A DNA stretch of 64,000 nucleotides from Streptomyces sp. WAC08241. Lineage in GTDB: Bacteria > Actinomycetota > Actinomycetes > Streptomycetales > Streptomycetaceae. A program made the translations under genes and the position numbers. The notes under the pieces were generated by a model. The model made no database searches and was not told where the DNA came from. It worked only from the letters and a program-made list of their open reading frames with translations. Location: positions 2,108,001 through 2,172,000 of the forward strand of contig CP042279.1 of the NCBI GenBank assembly GCA_007858575.1, written 5' to 3'. Below are positions 1 through 10,131 of this stretch, in pieces; position 1 is the stretch's first letter; the number at the start of each line of letters is the position of its first letter.

Positions 1-9
1 TGCCACTGA
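1..9 (+). CDS. cbtB: Possible 3' end of cbtB
   Basis: The first nine bases read Cys-His-stop. CbtB, the small partner of the CbtA cobalt transporter, usually precedes cbtA and, as I remember the family, ends in a His/Cys-containing tail. This is a context inference from only two codons. Confidence 0.3.
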   Translation, partial: CH

Positions 10-23
10 GAGGCGACGAGCAC

Positions 24-839
24 ATGCACGCCTCGACTGTGAGAACCCTGCTGGTCCGCGGCATGCTCGCGGGCCTGATCGCGGGTCTGTTCGCCTTCGC
101 CGTGGCCTACGTGGGCGGCGAGCCCTCCGTGAACGGCTCCATCGCCGTGGAGGAGGCCCAGGCCGCCCAGGAGACGGCCCACGCCGGACACGGCGACCAC
201 GGCGGCGCCGGAGCGGCCGAGGAGGAAGAGGAGGAGGTGGTCAGCCGTCCCGTGCAGTCCACCCTCGGCCTGGCCACCGGTGTCCTGGTCTACGGGGTGG
301 CGCTGGGCGGCATCGCCGCGCTCGCCTTCTCCTTCGCGCTCGGCCGCATCGGCCGGTTCAGCCCGCGGGCGACCGCGGCGCTGACGGCGGCCGCGGCCTT
401 CACCACCGTCTATCTGGTGCCGTTCCTGAAGTACCCGGCGACCCCGCCGGCCGTCGGCAACCCCGACACCATCGGGAAGCGCACCACCCTGTTCTTCCTG
501 ATGATCCTGCTCAGCGTGCTGCTCGGCGTCGCCGCGGTGATCGCCGGGCGCCGTCTGGCGCCGCGCCTGGGCAACTGGAACGCGAGCCTGGCGGCGGGCT
601 TCGGCTTCGTCGTCGTGACGGGCATCGCCTTCGCGGTCCTGCCGGCGAACGACGACGCGGTCAAGGCGGGCTTCCCCGCCAAGCTGCTGTGGGAGTTCCG
701 GGTGGCCTCGCTCGGCGTCCAGGTCGTGCTGTGGGTGGTGTTCGCCGTGGTCTTCGGCTACCTCGCCCAGAAGGCCCTGACCACCCGGACGGCCGACGCG
801 GAGACCCCGGCCCGGGTCGAGGCCCCGGCCGCGGGCTGA
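24..839 (+). CDS. cbtA: CbtA-family cobalt transporter subunit
   Basis: Intact 271-residue membrane protein of the CbtA family, predicted to import cobalt (for cobalamin) together with CbtB. An N-terminal membrane segment (about 10-30) is followed by a His-rich then acidic loop (HAGHGDHGG, then a run of Glu, about 52-70), which suits metal binding. Four further hydrophobic segments lie at about 80-105, 118-135, 155-173 and 187-205, with a last one near 230-250. The ATG has a GAGAGG-like site about 8 bases upstream, just after the probable cbtB stop. One of the few genes here without a frameshift. Upstream regulation (for example a cobalamin riboswitch) would lie outside the window. Confidence 0.88.
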   Translation: MHASTVRTLLVRGMLAGLIAGLFAFAVAYVGGEPSVNGSIAVEEAQAAQETAHAGHGDHGGAGAAEEEEEEVVSRPVQSTLGLATGVLVYGVALGGIAALAFSFALGRIGRFSPRATAALTAAAAFTTVYLVPFLKYPATPPAVGNPDTIGKRTTLFFLMILLSVLLGVAAVIAGRRLAPRLGNWNASLAAGFGFVVVTGIAFAVLPANDDAVKAGFPAKLLWEFRVASLGVQVVLWVVFAVVFGYLAQKALTTRTADAETPARVEAPAAG

Positions 840-841
840 CC

Positions 842-883
842 GAAGCCCGCTCCGCGCACCCTCGGCGCGCGGGGCGGGGCTTC
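842..883 (+). terminator. Terminator after cbtA
   Basis: GC-rich imperfect inverted repeat: gaagcccgctccgcg pairs with cgcggggcggggcttc around a short loop, directly after the cbtA stop. It sits between cbtA and the convergent large gene, so it may serve both directions. Confidence 0.6.
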
Positions 884-887
884 TGTG

Positions 888-3800
888 TCACCGCACCGGC
901 AGGCCCCGGCCGGAGGCCCGTTCCCAGGCTTCCTCGAACAGCTCGTGCAGCGGTGCCGTCGGCAGGACGCGGTCGAACGGGGACAGGATCCGGTCGCCCC
1001 ACAGCGGGCGGACCCGGTGGCTCGTCAGCTTCACGGTCTCCAGGGGAAGGTGCGGGGCCTTCAGCTCGGTCCACTCCCCCGGCAGGAAGAGGGTCCGGCC
1101 GGCCCGGGGCCGCTTCGCCTCGACCACCGCGCCGGTGGCGAGGAGCTCCGCCCGGACCTCCGCGTGCCGTCGGGTCGTCCAGCCGTTCCACCGCCGCACG
1201 TTCCGGTCGGTGGGCGCCGCCAGGGCGGCCGTCTGGAGGTGGAGGGCCGCCGCGTCCGCGCTCACGCCGAGGTGCTCCGCCACCCGGGCGACCAGCTCGG
1301 GGCACGACTGCCGCGGATCCGCCTCGTACGCTCCCTCCGGCACCGCCCCCGAGAGGCCCGGCGCATCATCCGGTCGAGGCCGCCGCCCGCGAGCAGCGGT
1401 TCCAGCCGGTCCAGTTCCTCGGCGAGGCCGGTGAGCTCGCGGACCTCTCGCCGCGCCCCGGGGTCGGCGACCGCGGCGGGGCGCAGGAAGGCGGCGCCGC
1501 CCGGCGCGCACACCACGAGCGGGCCGGAGTCGTAGGCGGTCACCGGGACCGGGTCCTCTCCTTGCGCCGGTCCCCGGCCACGGGGAGCCGTCGGGGCCGA
1601 AGCGCTCAGCGATCCGCTCCGGGGCGTCGTCGATCCGTCCGTGGGCCAGCCGGACGAGCAGTTCCGGACGGTCCAGCTCGGCCCGCAACCGCTCGTACAG
1701 GGCGGGCGCGCCGGCCACCGCGGGGTCCCCGACGGGCCGGTCCGTCCACGCCCAGACCAGGGCGCTCGCGATCCGCCCGAGGTCGAGGCCCACCGGGGTG
1801 CCGCAGGGCGGTTCGGTGCCGGCCGGCGGCAGGGCCCTGACCTCCACCTCCGATCCGTACGAGGCCGCCGCGAGCTCCCAGCCGGCGGCGGGCACCGTGG
1901 TGTCGTCGGCCGCCCCGTAGCCTCCTCGGAGCCGCCGGGCCCACACCTCGGAGAGGCCGAGGCCGGCCTCCAGGGCGTCGGCCGCCTCGTCGTGCACGGC
2001 GGGCCGCGCGCCGAGCCGTTCCGCCCATGCCCCGGCCATGCGCTCCACCGCCGCCTCGACCCCACCGGGCCTCCACAGCCCGGTCGGGTCCTCGGGCACG
2101 GCGGCGGCCAGGACGGCCCGCCGTCCGGCTTCCCCGAGCCGGGTGCGCAGCTCCTCGTACGACTCGGCCGTCATCGGGCTCGCCCGGTACGGGGCCCTGC
2201 GGGCCAGGGCGCGGTCCTCGTCCCGGTCGGGGCGGCCGACGAGACCGGCCACGACGAGCCGGGCCACGGCCCTTCGCACCCCGGTCAGTTCGGCGAGCGG
2301 ACCGCCGCCGACTCGGGCACGGGGAGGGGCCCGTGCGTCTCGACGGCGGTGACGAACGCCCGCAGCCGGGCGGCGTCGTCCCGCTCCACCCGGACGTGCC
2401 GCACCTCCGTGGCCACGCCCGGGACCGGGTCGGCGTGCGGGTTCTCCGCGACGGGCGCCACGAACCAGTGGGTCGGTCCGCCGTCCCGTACGGGGCGGAC
2501 GCGACGGCGGTGCCGTACGAGCGGATGGTGTCCGCCAGGGCGGGGATGCACACGCTCCCCGCCCACCAGCGAGTGCCCGCGCGGGCGAACGGCTGGTCGG
2601 CCCAGGTGTCGAGGAGCGCGAGGAGGGCGGCCCGCTCCTCGTCGGGGTCGGCGCCACCGCCGCCCGCCAGACGACGGCGTCGATCGAGCCGAGGAGCCGC
2701 GACCAGTCGTGCGGTGGGGCGGGCGGGGAGAGTCGCCGCACCTCCTCCACGATCGTTCCGGCGAGGTGGGCGCCGTCGGCGGCGAGCGCCGTCAGCGTCG
2801 CCGGCAGGGCGGCGTCCGGGGTGCGCCGCCACCGGTCGCGGGCCCCGTCCGCGACGAGACCGAAGAGGGCGGGGAGGAGGACGGTGTCGGGCGCGGACCG
2901 GCGCGGCGGCACCGGCGGTGCCTCGGCGAGGAGGGTGACGCGCCGGTGCAGGGCGCGGCGGCGCTCTCCACGCCGGCGGCCCGCCGGGCCACCGCGACGA
3001 CGGCCGCGACGAGGACCGGGTCGGTGACGTCCGGCAGCTCCCGGGCCACGGCCGCGCGCAGCTCCCGCGTGCCGTCGAGGGCGGCCGTGAGGAGGGCGTC
3101 CGCCGTCGGCCGGGTGACGGTCCGCAGGGCGCGGGACCCGGCGGTGTCCCGGGTCCGCAGCAGGTACCAGAAGGCCGGTGGGAGGGCCACGCCTCCCGAG
3201 GGGTGGCCCGGCGGGCCGGCCTCGTCCAGGGGTGTGCGGGCGAGCGGTGGCCGTCCTGCTCCCACAGCAGGACGCCGCCGGCGGTGTACGCGCGCACGCC
3301 CGTCCGGGTCTCGGCCTCGGCGAGGACCACGTCCCCGGCCGCGCCCTCCGGCGGTGCCCACAGCGCCCACGGCTTCTGTCCCGGCCGGTCGATGTCGAAG
3401 CGGGCGGCGCGGCCGTCGATGCTCTCGACCAGGTAGTGGTCGGGCGCGGAGCCGCGGTGCCGGGTGCGGAACAGGATCCGGGTGCCGACGAGACCGTCCC
3501 TGCTGCCCAGCGGGGAACCGTCGAGACCGGCGGGAAGCGGCGCCAGGTGGAGGGCCTCGGTGTCCGTGCTCATCCCCGCCCCGGACGACCCGGCGGCCGG
3601 GGCGGTGCCGGGGCCGCGTCGGGGACGGTGTCCGGGGCCGTGTGCGCGGGGCGTCCGAGGAAGTCCGGCAGGGGGCCGGGCCCCGGCGCTCTCCGGTGAC
3701 CGGGTCCACGACCTCCCAGGGGCGCCTGGAGTAGATGTCGTTGGTCCAGATCCGGGAGCCGTCGCCGAGCTGGAGTTCTTCCCCGTCGATGCCCTCGGTG

Positions 3801-5723
3801 CCGCCGGGCCGCAGCGCTCGGAGCCCACCGTGGCGGCCGCCTCCGTCGGCCGTCTCGAACTGGAAGCCGTACTCCCCGTCAAGGCTGCCGTGGAACGGCA
3901 CCAGACCCCGCGTCTCGTCCGGTGTGAACGGCTCGTCGGGCCGGTCGGCCCAGACGGCGGTGTCGCAGTGGCGCGGACGCGGGGCGAGGTCCAGCTCACC
4001 AGGAACGAGCCGCCCACGTAGTGGACGGTGTGCAGGGTGGCGTGATCGGGGACCGTGAACCGGCAGGAGCCGCGCACTCCGTCCGGGGCGACGGCGACCG
4101 CCCGGTCGCTCCCGTACACCGTGAGGACCGGCCAGGTGCAGGTCACTCCGGCCACTCCGGCCACTCCCGGGACGGAGGCGGCCGGGACCTCGTCCTCTCT
4201 TCCTCCTCCTCGTCCGCCTCGTCGGCCGCTCCTCCTCTTCGGCCGCTTCGGCCGCGAACTCCGCGTACACCGACTCCAGGGCGGGCCAGGCCAGCTCCTC
4301 CGGGAGGCCGGCCGCGAGGGAGCTCCGGAGCGCGCCCGCCGCGCCCACCTCGGCGAGGGCGTCGACCACGCCTCCGAGCGCCGTCACCGTCGGCCGGTCC
4401 AGAAGCGTCTCCAGTTCGGCCACGGCCTCTCGGCGCCCGCCATGCCGCCGTCCCCCACGGTGTCCACGAGCCTGGCGACCCGCGCGGCCACCTCCTGGGC
4501 GATGCCGTCGTTGCCCGGCAGCAGCGTCACCGCCGATCTGGCCTGCGCCCGCGCTCCGTGTACCGGTTCGGCAGCAGGTGCGCGTGGACGGTCCCTTCGA
4601 GCCGGGGGCCGAACACCGGGTCGGCGGCCAGCGCGACGAGGTCCCTCCGGGACCGCTCGCCCCAGAAGCACATCCCGACCTCCGGTCCCGGGTCGACGAC
4701 CGTGATCCCGGCGGCCAGACAGGCGTCCAGGACGTCCGCGTCGAAGCCCTGGTAGTAGTGGCGGGTGAGGTGCGCCGTGACCGGGGCGCCCTCCTCCCGC
4801 AGGCGCGGCCCCAACCGGCCCACCAGGTCCAGGAACTCCTCCGGCAGCGGCTGCCGTCCGACCCCGCCGCCCGGCTGGAGCGCGTACTGGTACATGTGGA
4901 CGAAGGTCCCCACCCAGTGGTGCGTCCCGCCTTCCGGCACCACCCGGCCGGTCTCCATCGCCTCCGCCGCGCCGCAGCCGATCAGCGTCCGCAGCCACGC
5001 CCCGCCGTCGACGGCGCCGGTCGGGAAGACCTCGACCAGGCCGGCCGCGACCGCGTCCGTCGGCGGATGGGCCGCCAGGAGCGGTGCGGCGGCGTTCAGC
5101 AGGGCGTCCGGCACGGACTTCTTCCGGGCGACCGACAGGACCGCGCCCACGACGCGCGCGACCTCCTCGTCCCCGTGTCCGGCCGTCCTGGCGGAGGCCC
5201 GCACCCGGCGCACCAGGTCCGCCGGGAGGTCGGCGGGCGATTCCGCCCACGCCGTCAGGAAGGCGCCCAGGGCGGCGTGCGCCTCCGCCGGTTCCAGCGT
5301 CTCGGCGAGGAACCGCTGGTGGGCACCGAACTCCTTGGCGGGCACGGCCCCGCCCTTGGCGAACAGCAGTGCGTTGGCCCGGCGGTAGGCGGGGTCCACC
5401 GGGAGGCCGTGCCGCGCCTCGGCCTCCCGCGCCGCCGCGTAGGCCCGGCCGCCCGGCTTGCTCCCGTAACCGATCAGCCGGTGGCCCACCGTGTCCCAGA
5501 ACCACGGCAGGTGTGCCGGCGGCAGCCGTCGCGCCCGCGCCGTCATCGCGTCCAGGAACCGGCCCGGCTTGGTCCATGACCGGCTCAGCTCGGCGCCCAT
5601 CTCGTCGTTCAGGTCACGCGCGACCCCGGCCGCGTCCGGGTCGTGGGCGGCGGCCCAGTCGGCGTAGGTGGTCGAGGTGTGCGCACCGGCGGTGGGCAGC
5701 AGGGCATCCAGCGAGACGATCAT
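888..5723 (-). CDS. Very large protein of unknown function (about 1,610 codons)
   Basis: I read one minus-strand gene starting MIVSLDALLPTAG at 5723 and ending ASGRGLPVR at 888. About 11 frame changes interrupt it (near 4540, 4425, 4190, 3960, 3660, 3230, 2960, 2650, 2500, 2300, 1570 and 1340), but the protein-like text continues across each. There is no signal peptide or membrane segment. An acidic-then-basic stretch (EEEERPTRRTRRRKRGRG) near 4200 looks like a hinge. A Met at about 3570 (MSTDTEALHL) could begin a second protein, but the sequence before it runs on without a gap. Family not recognised. Similarly long 'DNA-binding' proteins occur beside MoxR/VWA cassettes in Streptomyces, but no such partners are here. 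Function unknown; cytoplasmic by inference. Confidence 0.55.
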
Positions 5724-5812
5724 GCCGTGGATCGTCGCACGTCGCACTGACACCGCCCGGGGCGACGGATGTTCGACGGGTCCGCCCCTCGGCCGGAGCC
5801 CGGCGCCTTCGT

Positions 5813-5830
5813 TCTGGGAGCGCTCTCAGA
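5813..5830. promoter_or_regulatory. LacI-type operator upstream of the regulator gene
   Basis: TCTGGGAGCGCTCTCAGA is an 18-base near-perfect palindrome (one mismatched pair) lying 109 bases before the LacI-family start. It shares its core GAGCGCTC with two further sites at 9927 and 10079 and resembles the published CebR/CelR operator (TGGGAGCGCTCCCA). It is probably an autoregulatory site. Confidence 0.75.
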
Positions 5831-5938
5831 GGATGGGGGCTACAGATATCCTGGACCGGACGAGAACCCGCACCGTACCCGTGCGCACCCCGTACGACCG
5901 GTACGCCGCCCAGCCGACGCAGTCGAGGAGCGCCCGCC

Positions 5939-6956
5939 TTGCCCGAGCAGACCACGGGGCCCCGCCCCACGCTGGAAGCGGTCGCCGCGCGCGCCGGCGT
6001 GTCCCGCGCCACGGCCTCCCGGGTCGTCAACGGGGCGCGGGCGTGCGCGCCCCCTGGTCGAGAAGGTGCGCAGGGCCGTCGAGGAGCTCGGTTACGTCCC
6101 CAACCACGCGGCCCGCACCCTGGTCACCCGGCGCAACGGCGCCGTGGCCGTGATCATCGCGGAGCCCGAGTTCCGGATCTTCTCCGACCCGTTCTTCGAG
6201 CAGCAGGTGCGCGGCATCAGCCGGGAACTGACGGCGCACGACTCGCAGTTGGTGCTGCTGTGGGTGGAGGGTCCGGGGACCACGAGCGGATCGCCCGCTA
6301 TCTCGGCGGGGGCCACGTCGACGGCGCGCTCGCGTTCTCGCTGCACAGCGACGACGCCCTGCCGGCCGTGATCGAGGGGCCAGGATCCCGGTGGTCGTCG
6401 GCGGGCGGCCCGCCCCGGCACCGATCCCGCCGTGCCCTTCGTCGACTGCGACAACCGGGGCGGCGCCCGGGAGGCGGTGCGGCACCTGAGTGGACCTCGG
6501 GCGCCGGACCATCGCCCACATCTCCGGGCCCGCCGACCAGACGTCGGCGCTCGACCGGCTGCACGGCTACCGGGACGTCCTCCTCGACGCCGATCCGGAG
6601 CTGCTGTGCGCGGGCGACTTCACCGAGGAGAGCGGCGCGCGGGCCATGGCGGAGCTCCTCGACCGGCGGCCGGACGTGGACGGTGTTCGTCGCCAACGAC
6701 CTGATGGCGTCGGCGCGCTGCGCACCCTGCGGGAGCGCGGGGTGCGGGTGCCGGAGGACGTGGCGGTCGTCGGCTTCGACGACATGGCCTCGGTGGTCGA
6801 CAGGACCTCCCCGCCCTGACCACCGTGCACCAGGACATCGAGGGCATGGGCCGGCTGATGGTGAAGCTCCTGATGCGGCTGCTCGACGGGACCGGGCCGG
6901 AGATCCCCGGCTCCGTGGTCACCCCGACCTCGCTGGTCCGCCGCGCCTCCGCCTGA
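5939..6956 (+). CDS. LacI-family transcriptional regulator of the glucan locus
   Basis: CebR-like repressor of about 340 codons. The start is TTG at 5939, chosen because GAGGAG lies 8 bases upstream. The N-terminal helix-turn-helix reads TLEAVAARAGVSRATASRVV, followed by the LacI hinge and a periplasmic-binding-protein-like sugar domain ending in VPEDVAVVGFDDMA and VTPTSLVRRAS. The frame breaks about six times (near 6050, 6290, 6385, 6490, 6685 and 6820). Context (GH81, sugar ABC transporter, GH1) says it senses a beta-glucan oligosaccharide, plausibly laminaribiose-like, and represses from the palindromes at 5813, 9927 and 10079. Cellobiose is the alternative ligand. Confidence 0.88.
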
Positions 6957-6975
6957 CGTCCTGCGGGAGACGAAG

Positions 6976-7006
6976 GGCGGGCCCGGGGTGTCCACCCGGG
7001 CCCGCC
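6976..7006. terminator. Bidirectional terminator between lacI-type gene and GH81
   Basis: GGCGGGCCCGGG and CCCGGGCCCGCC form a perfect 12-base-pair stem with a 7-base loop between two convergent stop codons (6956 and 7026). Confidence 0.8.
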
Positions 7007-7025
7007 GCCGTGCTTCCCTGCGGGG

Positions 7026-9809
7026 TCAGTCGTACGGGATGACGACCACGGACCGGTCCGTGCCCGTCCGGAGCCGTGCGTCGCCGTTGCCGATGGCGCT
7101 CCAGACCTCCAGGCGCACCGTCCCGCCCCGCAGGTTGCCGAGCGTGCCGGTGGCGGACTTCAGGCCCCGGGACTGGGCGTACTCCTCCCAGCCCGTCACC
7201 GGGTCCGTCGCGAAGTACTGGTACGTCTCCGTGCGGTCGAAGGTGCCGTCGCCGGTCAGGTCGTAGCTGATCCGGGCCTGCTGGCCGAGGCCGACCGACG
7301 TTCCGGCGTCGACCTGGAGCCGGAAGGCGGTCGAACCGCCCGCCCGGAGCGTGCCGTTGACGTTCTTGGCGACGTAGACGAGCGGCTTGTTCGGGGTGCC
7401 GTCGTAGTTGCCGCCCTGCGCCGAGGCGAGGGTGTCGTCGGCCGCCGTGGCGCCGGTGGCCGTGGTGAGCGTGCCGCCGGTGCGGAGCTGGAAGGTGTTG
7501 CGGTGCCCGGCTCCGGGTCGGGGTCGGGGCCGGGTCCCGCCGTGCCGTTGCCGACGGCGGTGGAACGCGCCGGTACGGAGAGGGACTTGCCGTCGGAGAA
7601 GGTGACCGTGCGGGCGGTCGAGCCGTAGTTGTGGGCCGCGTAGGTGCGCGTGGTGCCCTTGGTGAAGACGGCGGAGGTGGGGATCGATCCGGTGACGGTG
7701 GCGTCGGGTGCGCCGAGCGCGTCGAGCGCGGTGATCCAGTGGTAGGTGTGGGCCTTGGACTCGCCGGCCTCCGGGGTGTATCCGGCGTTCCCGGCGTCCC
7801 ACTTGGCCTTGGCGGCGCCGGGGTCGGCGAGGGACTGGAACTCCCAGAGGATGTCGCGCCACTCGACGGCGGGGCCGCCGTTCTCGCGCTCCAGCTCGGC
7901 GATGTTGCGCCGGATCGCGTCCTTGCGCGCGCCGAGCTGAAGCGAGCTCCCGCTGGTCACGGGCAGGACGTTGATCCCGTGGATCTCCTCCGGGTTGGCG
8001 GTCCACCAGGTGGAGTAGGCGCCGCCGCTGCCCCAGACCATGCCGACGGTGTCGTGCTGGAAGGAGCCGGGGAAGACCTGCTGGTCGGCGTCGAACCAGT
8101 ACTGGGCGACGGCCTCGGCCTCGGTGGTCAGGAGGTAGGTGCCGAGGTCGCGCAGGGAGGTGTCGCCGGTGGCCGAGCCCCACAGGACGAGGGCGGCGCT
8201 GAGGTTGGTCGACTCGGAGGAGGACTCCTGGTTGTTGCCGGCGGCGAAGCCCCGGTGGCCGCTGGCCCAACTGTGTCCGGCGTAGACGTCGAAGCCGCGC
8301 AGGAAGGGGAAGGCGCCGTCGGTGCGGCTGGGGTTGGCGGTGTCGCGGACCAGGGTCTTGACCATGGTGCCCCAGGCGGAGTCGGCGGCCCAGTTCGGGT
8401 CGTACTGGGCGACGATCGCGGCGGCGTACACGTAGTAGCCGTAGTGGAAGTGGTGGTCGTTGAGCTCGGTGTCGCTGCCGTAGGAGGCCGGGTAGCCGGT
8501 GAGGGTCTTCCAGGTCCGGTCGTACGAGAACTCGTTGGCGCTGCCGGCCGTGAACCACTCCTGGAGGCGGCCCTTGATCAGGCCGAGGAGCTTGTCGCGG
8601 ACCGCGCCCTCGCCGATCTGGTCGGCGAGCGGCACCAGTTGGGCGAGCTTGCCGAGGGCCTTGCCGGTCCAGTACGTGTCGACGGCTCCGGAGAACGGGT
8701 CGGAGGAGTTCGCGACCTCGTTGAGGTAGCCGCGCAGGCGGGCCGCGTCGACGCCGCTGCCGGGCAGGCCGGGGAGGTGGCGGCGGCCTTCTGGGCGGTG
8801 GTGAAGGAGGCCGCCTCCCGGACCTTCATGGTGCCCCGGGGCGAGACGTAGGTGTACGGGGTCAGCGGGTCCGTGGTGTGCAGCCACTGGTGGCGGTAGA
8901 GCGCCTGGAGGGTGCCGCGCTCGGTGCCCTCCTTGGCCTCGGTGGTGAGGCTGTAGGTGGCCCGGACGGTGCCGGCGTCGTAGCTCCAGTTCACCGTGGA
9001 GCCGGTGACGAAGCTGTAGGCGTACGTGCGGTAGGTGGCGAGCGCGTCGGTGGAGGGCAGGACGGCGACGGAGAAGTAGTCCTTGCCGCCGAGGCCCGCG
9101 GTGATGGTGGAGCCGGAGACGTTCCAGTCGGTGCCGGTGGGCGAGAAGAGGGCGTAGTGGTGTCCGGCGACGGTGATGCCGAGGACGTTGCCCTGGTCGG
9201 AGAAGACCGTGGGCGCCTGGGCGGTGGTGATCCGGGCGTCGCCGCCGGTGCCCCTGGCGTACACGAAGGGCAGGCCGTGGCCGATGGTGGTGCGCAGGGT
9301 GCGGGCGCCGTCGGACCAGTAGGGGGTGACGGTCCAGTCGGACCAGGCGTCGGCCTTGGTGTCGGGCGAGTTGAGGCCGGTGAGGCCGAGGGTGAGGTCG
9401 CGCTTGTGGGCGAACTCGTACTGGCGCCCGTCGCCCACGATCGCGGGGCTGGTGGGGTAGCCGAGCTCCAGGCCGCCGGAGACGGCCTGGTAGGTGAGCG
9501 GGTGGCCGTACATGGGGGTGGAGTACGGGTTGTCGCCGTAGCGCTGGAAGGCGAGGGAGGACCACCAGTCGTTGGTGGGGACGGGCTTGCCCTGGGCGGC
9601 GGCGGTGACCTTGGGGGTGACGGGGGCGCCGGTGTTGGTGGTGGGGCCCGAGGTACCGGCGGGGCGGGTGTCGGAGTAGCTTCCGGCGCCCGCCGGACGG
9701 TGGCCGCGGCCGCGGGGACGGCGGCGGGGCCGAGTCCCACGGCGGCGAGGGCGGAGACCAGGACCAGCGCCGCGGCGGGCCGGGTGCGGGGGATGGCATG
9801 AAGGGGCAC
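7026..9809 (-). CDS. Secreted GH81 endo-beta-1,3-glucanase with C-terminal glucan-binding domain
   Basis: Extracellular laminarinase-type enzyme of about 925 codons. An Ala-rich signal peptide (MPLHAIPRTRPAAALVLVSA...AAAA) starts at GTG 9809. The catalytic core carries the GH81 signatures DHHFHYGYYVY (catalytic Asp) and GNNQESSSEST (catalytic Glu pair), plus W-rich strands. A Pro-rich linker (PGPDPDPEPG, near 7510) leads to a C-terminal beta-sandwich of about 150 residues (TFQLRTGGTLTT ... SVVVIPYD) resembling CBM56, a beta-1,3-glucan binder. Frame shifts lie near 9690, 8780 and 7505. The start is uncertain because the first shift is close to the signal peptide. The operator at 9927 places it in the LacI regulon. 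It would release oligosaccharides imported by the divergent ABC system. Confidence 0.9.
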
Positions 9810-9926
9810 CTCATGTCGTCTGCGAGGGATGGAGCTCGGGTGGGGGTGCGGGAGCGGGGGCTCGGGTGGGGTGCGGGACCGGGGAGACCCGTGTTCGGGA
9901 GTCCGGAAGTCCCGCCTCCAGAATGG

Positions 9927-9942
9927 CTGAGAGCGCTCTCAG
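9927..9942. promoter_or_regulatory. LacI-type operator, GH81 side
   Basis: CTGAGAGCGCTCTCAG, a perfect 16-base palindrome with the same core as the sites at 5813 and 10079; it lies about 120 bases upstream of the GH81 start. Confidence 0.82.
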
Positions 9943-10078
9943 AGTGACGAAACGTAAAACCCTGGAAACGAGCGTGTCAAGAGGTTGAACACGGGCGGGA
10001 GTTGAGGTCTCTTCTCGTCCGTTACGCCTTCGAGCCTTGACGGATGCACCGCCGCACGGGCACGCTCCCCACGCACGC

Positions 10079-10094
10079 TTGAGAGCGCTCTCAA
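10079..10094. promoter_or_regulatory. LacI-type operator, ABC-operon side
   Basis: TTGAGAGCGCTCTCAA, a perfect 16-base palindrome positioned to block transcription of the transporter genes. Confidence 0.82.
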
Positions 10095-10131
10095 CCGCTC
10101 TCGCTCGTTCCGGAGCCAAGGGAGGCTTCCC

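Larger units (their letters stand above)
9810..10131. promoter_or_regulatory. Divergent control region of GH81 and the sugar ABC operon
   Basis: 322 bases without a gene. It holds two perfect 16-base palindromes, CTGAGAGCGCTCTCAG at 9927-9942 (facing GH81) and TTGAGAGCGCTCTCAA at 10079-10094 (38 bases before the binding-protein start), plus a locally less GC-rich stretch around 9945-9990 suited to promoters. No further coding signal is seen. Confidence 0.8.

Noticed and set aside
1641..3734. Long open frames on the plus strand through the giant minus-strand gene (and similar long frames opposite most genes)
   Set aside because: They are Arg/Gly/Pro-rich shadows expected at this GC content, without ribosome sites or family text; the minus strand carries coherent protein sequence.
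5813..10094. Calling the regulator CebR and the locus cellobiose uptake
   Set aside because: The operators differ from the CebR consensus and the secreted enzyme is a GH81 beta-1,3-glucanase, so a laminarin-type substrate is more likely.
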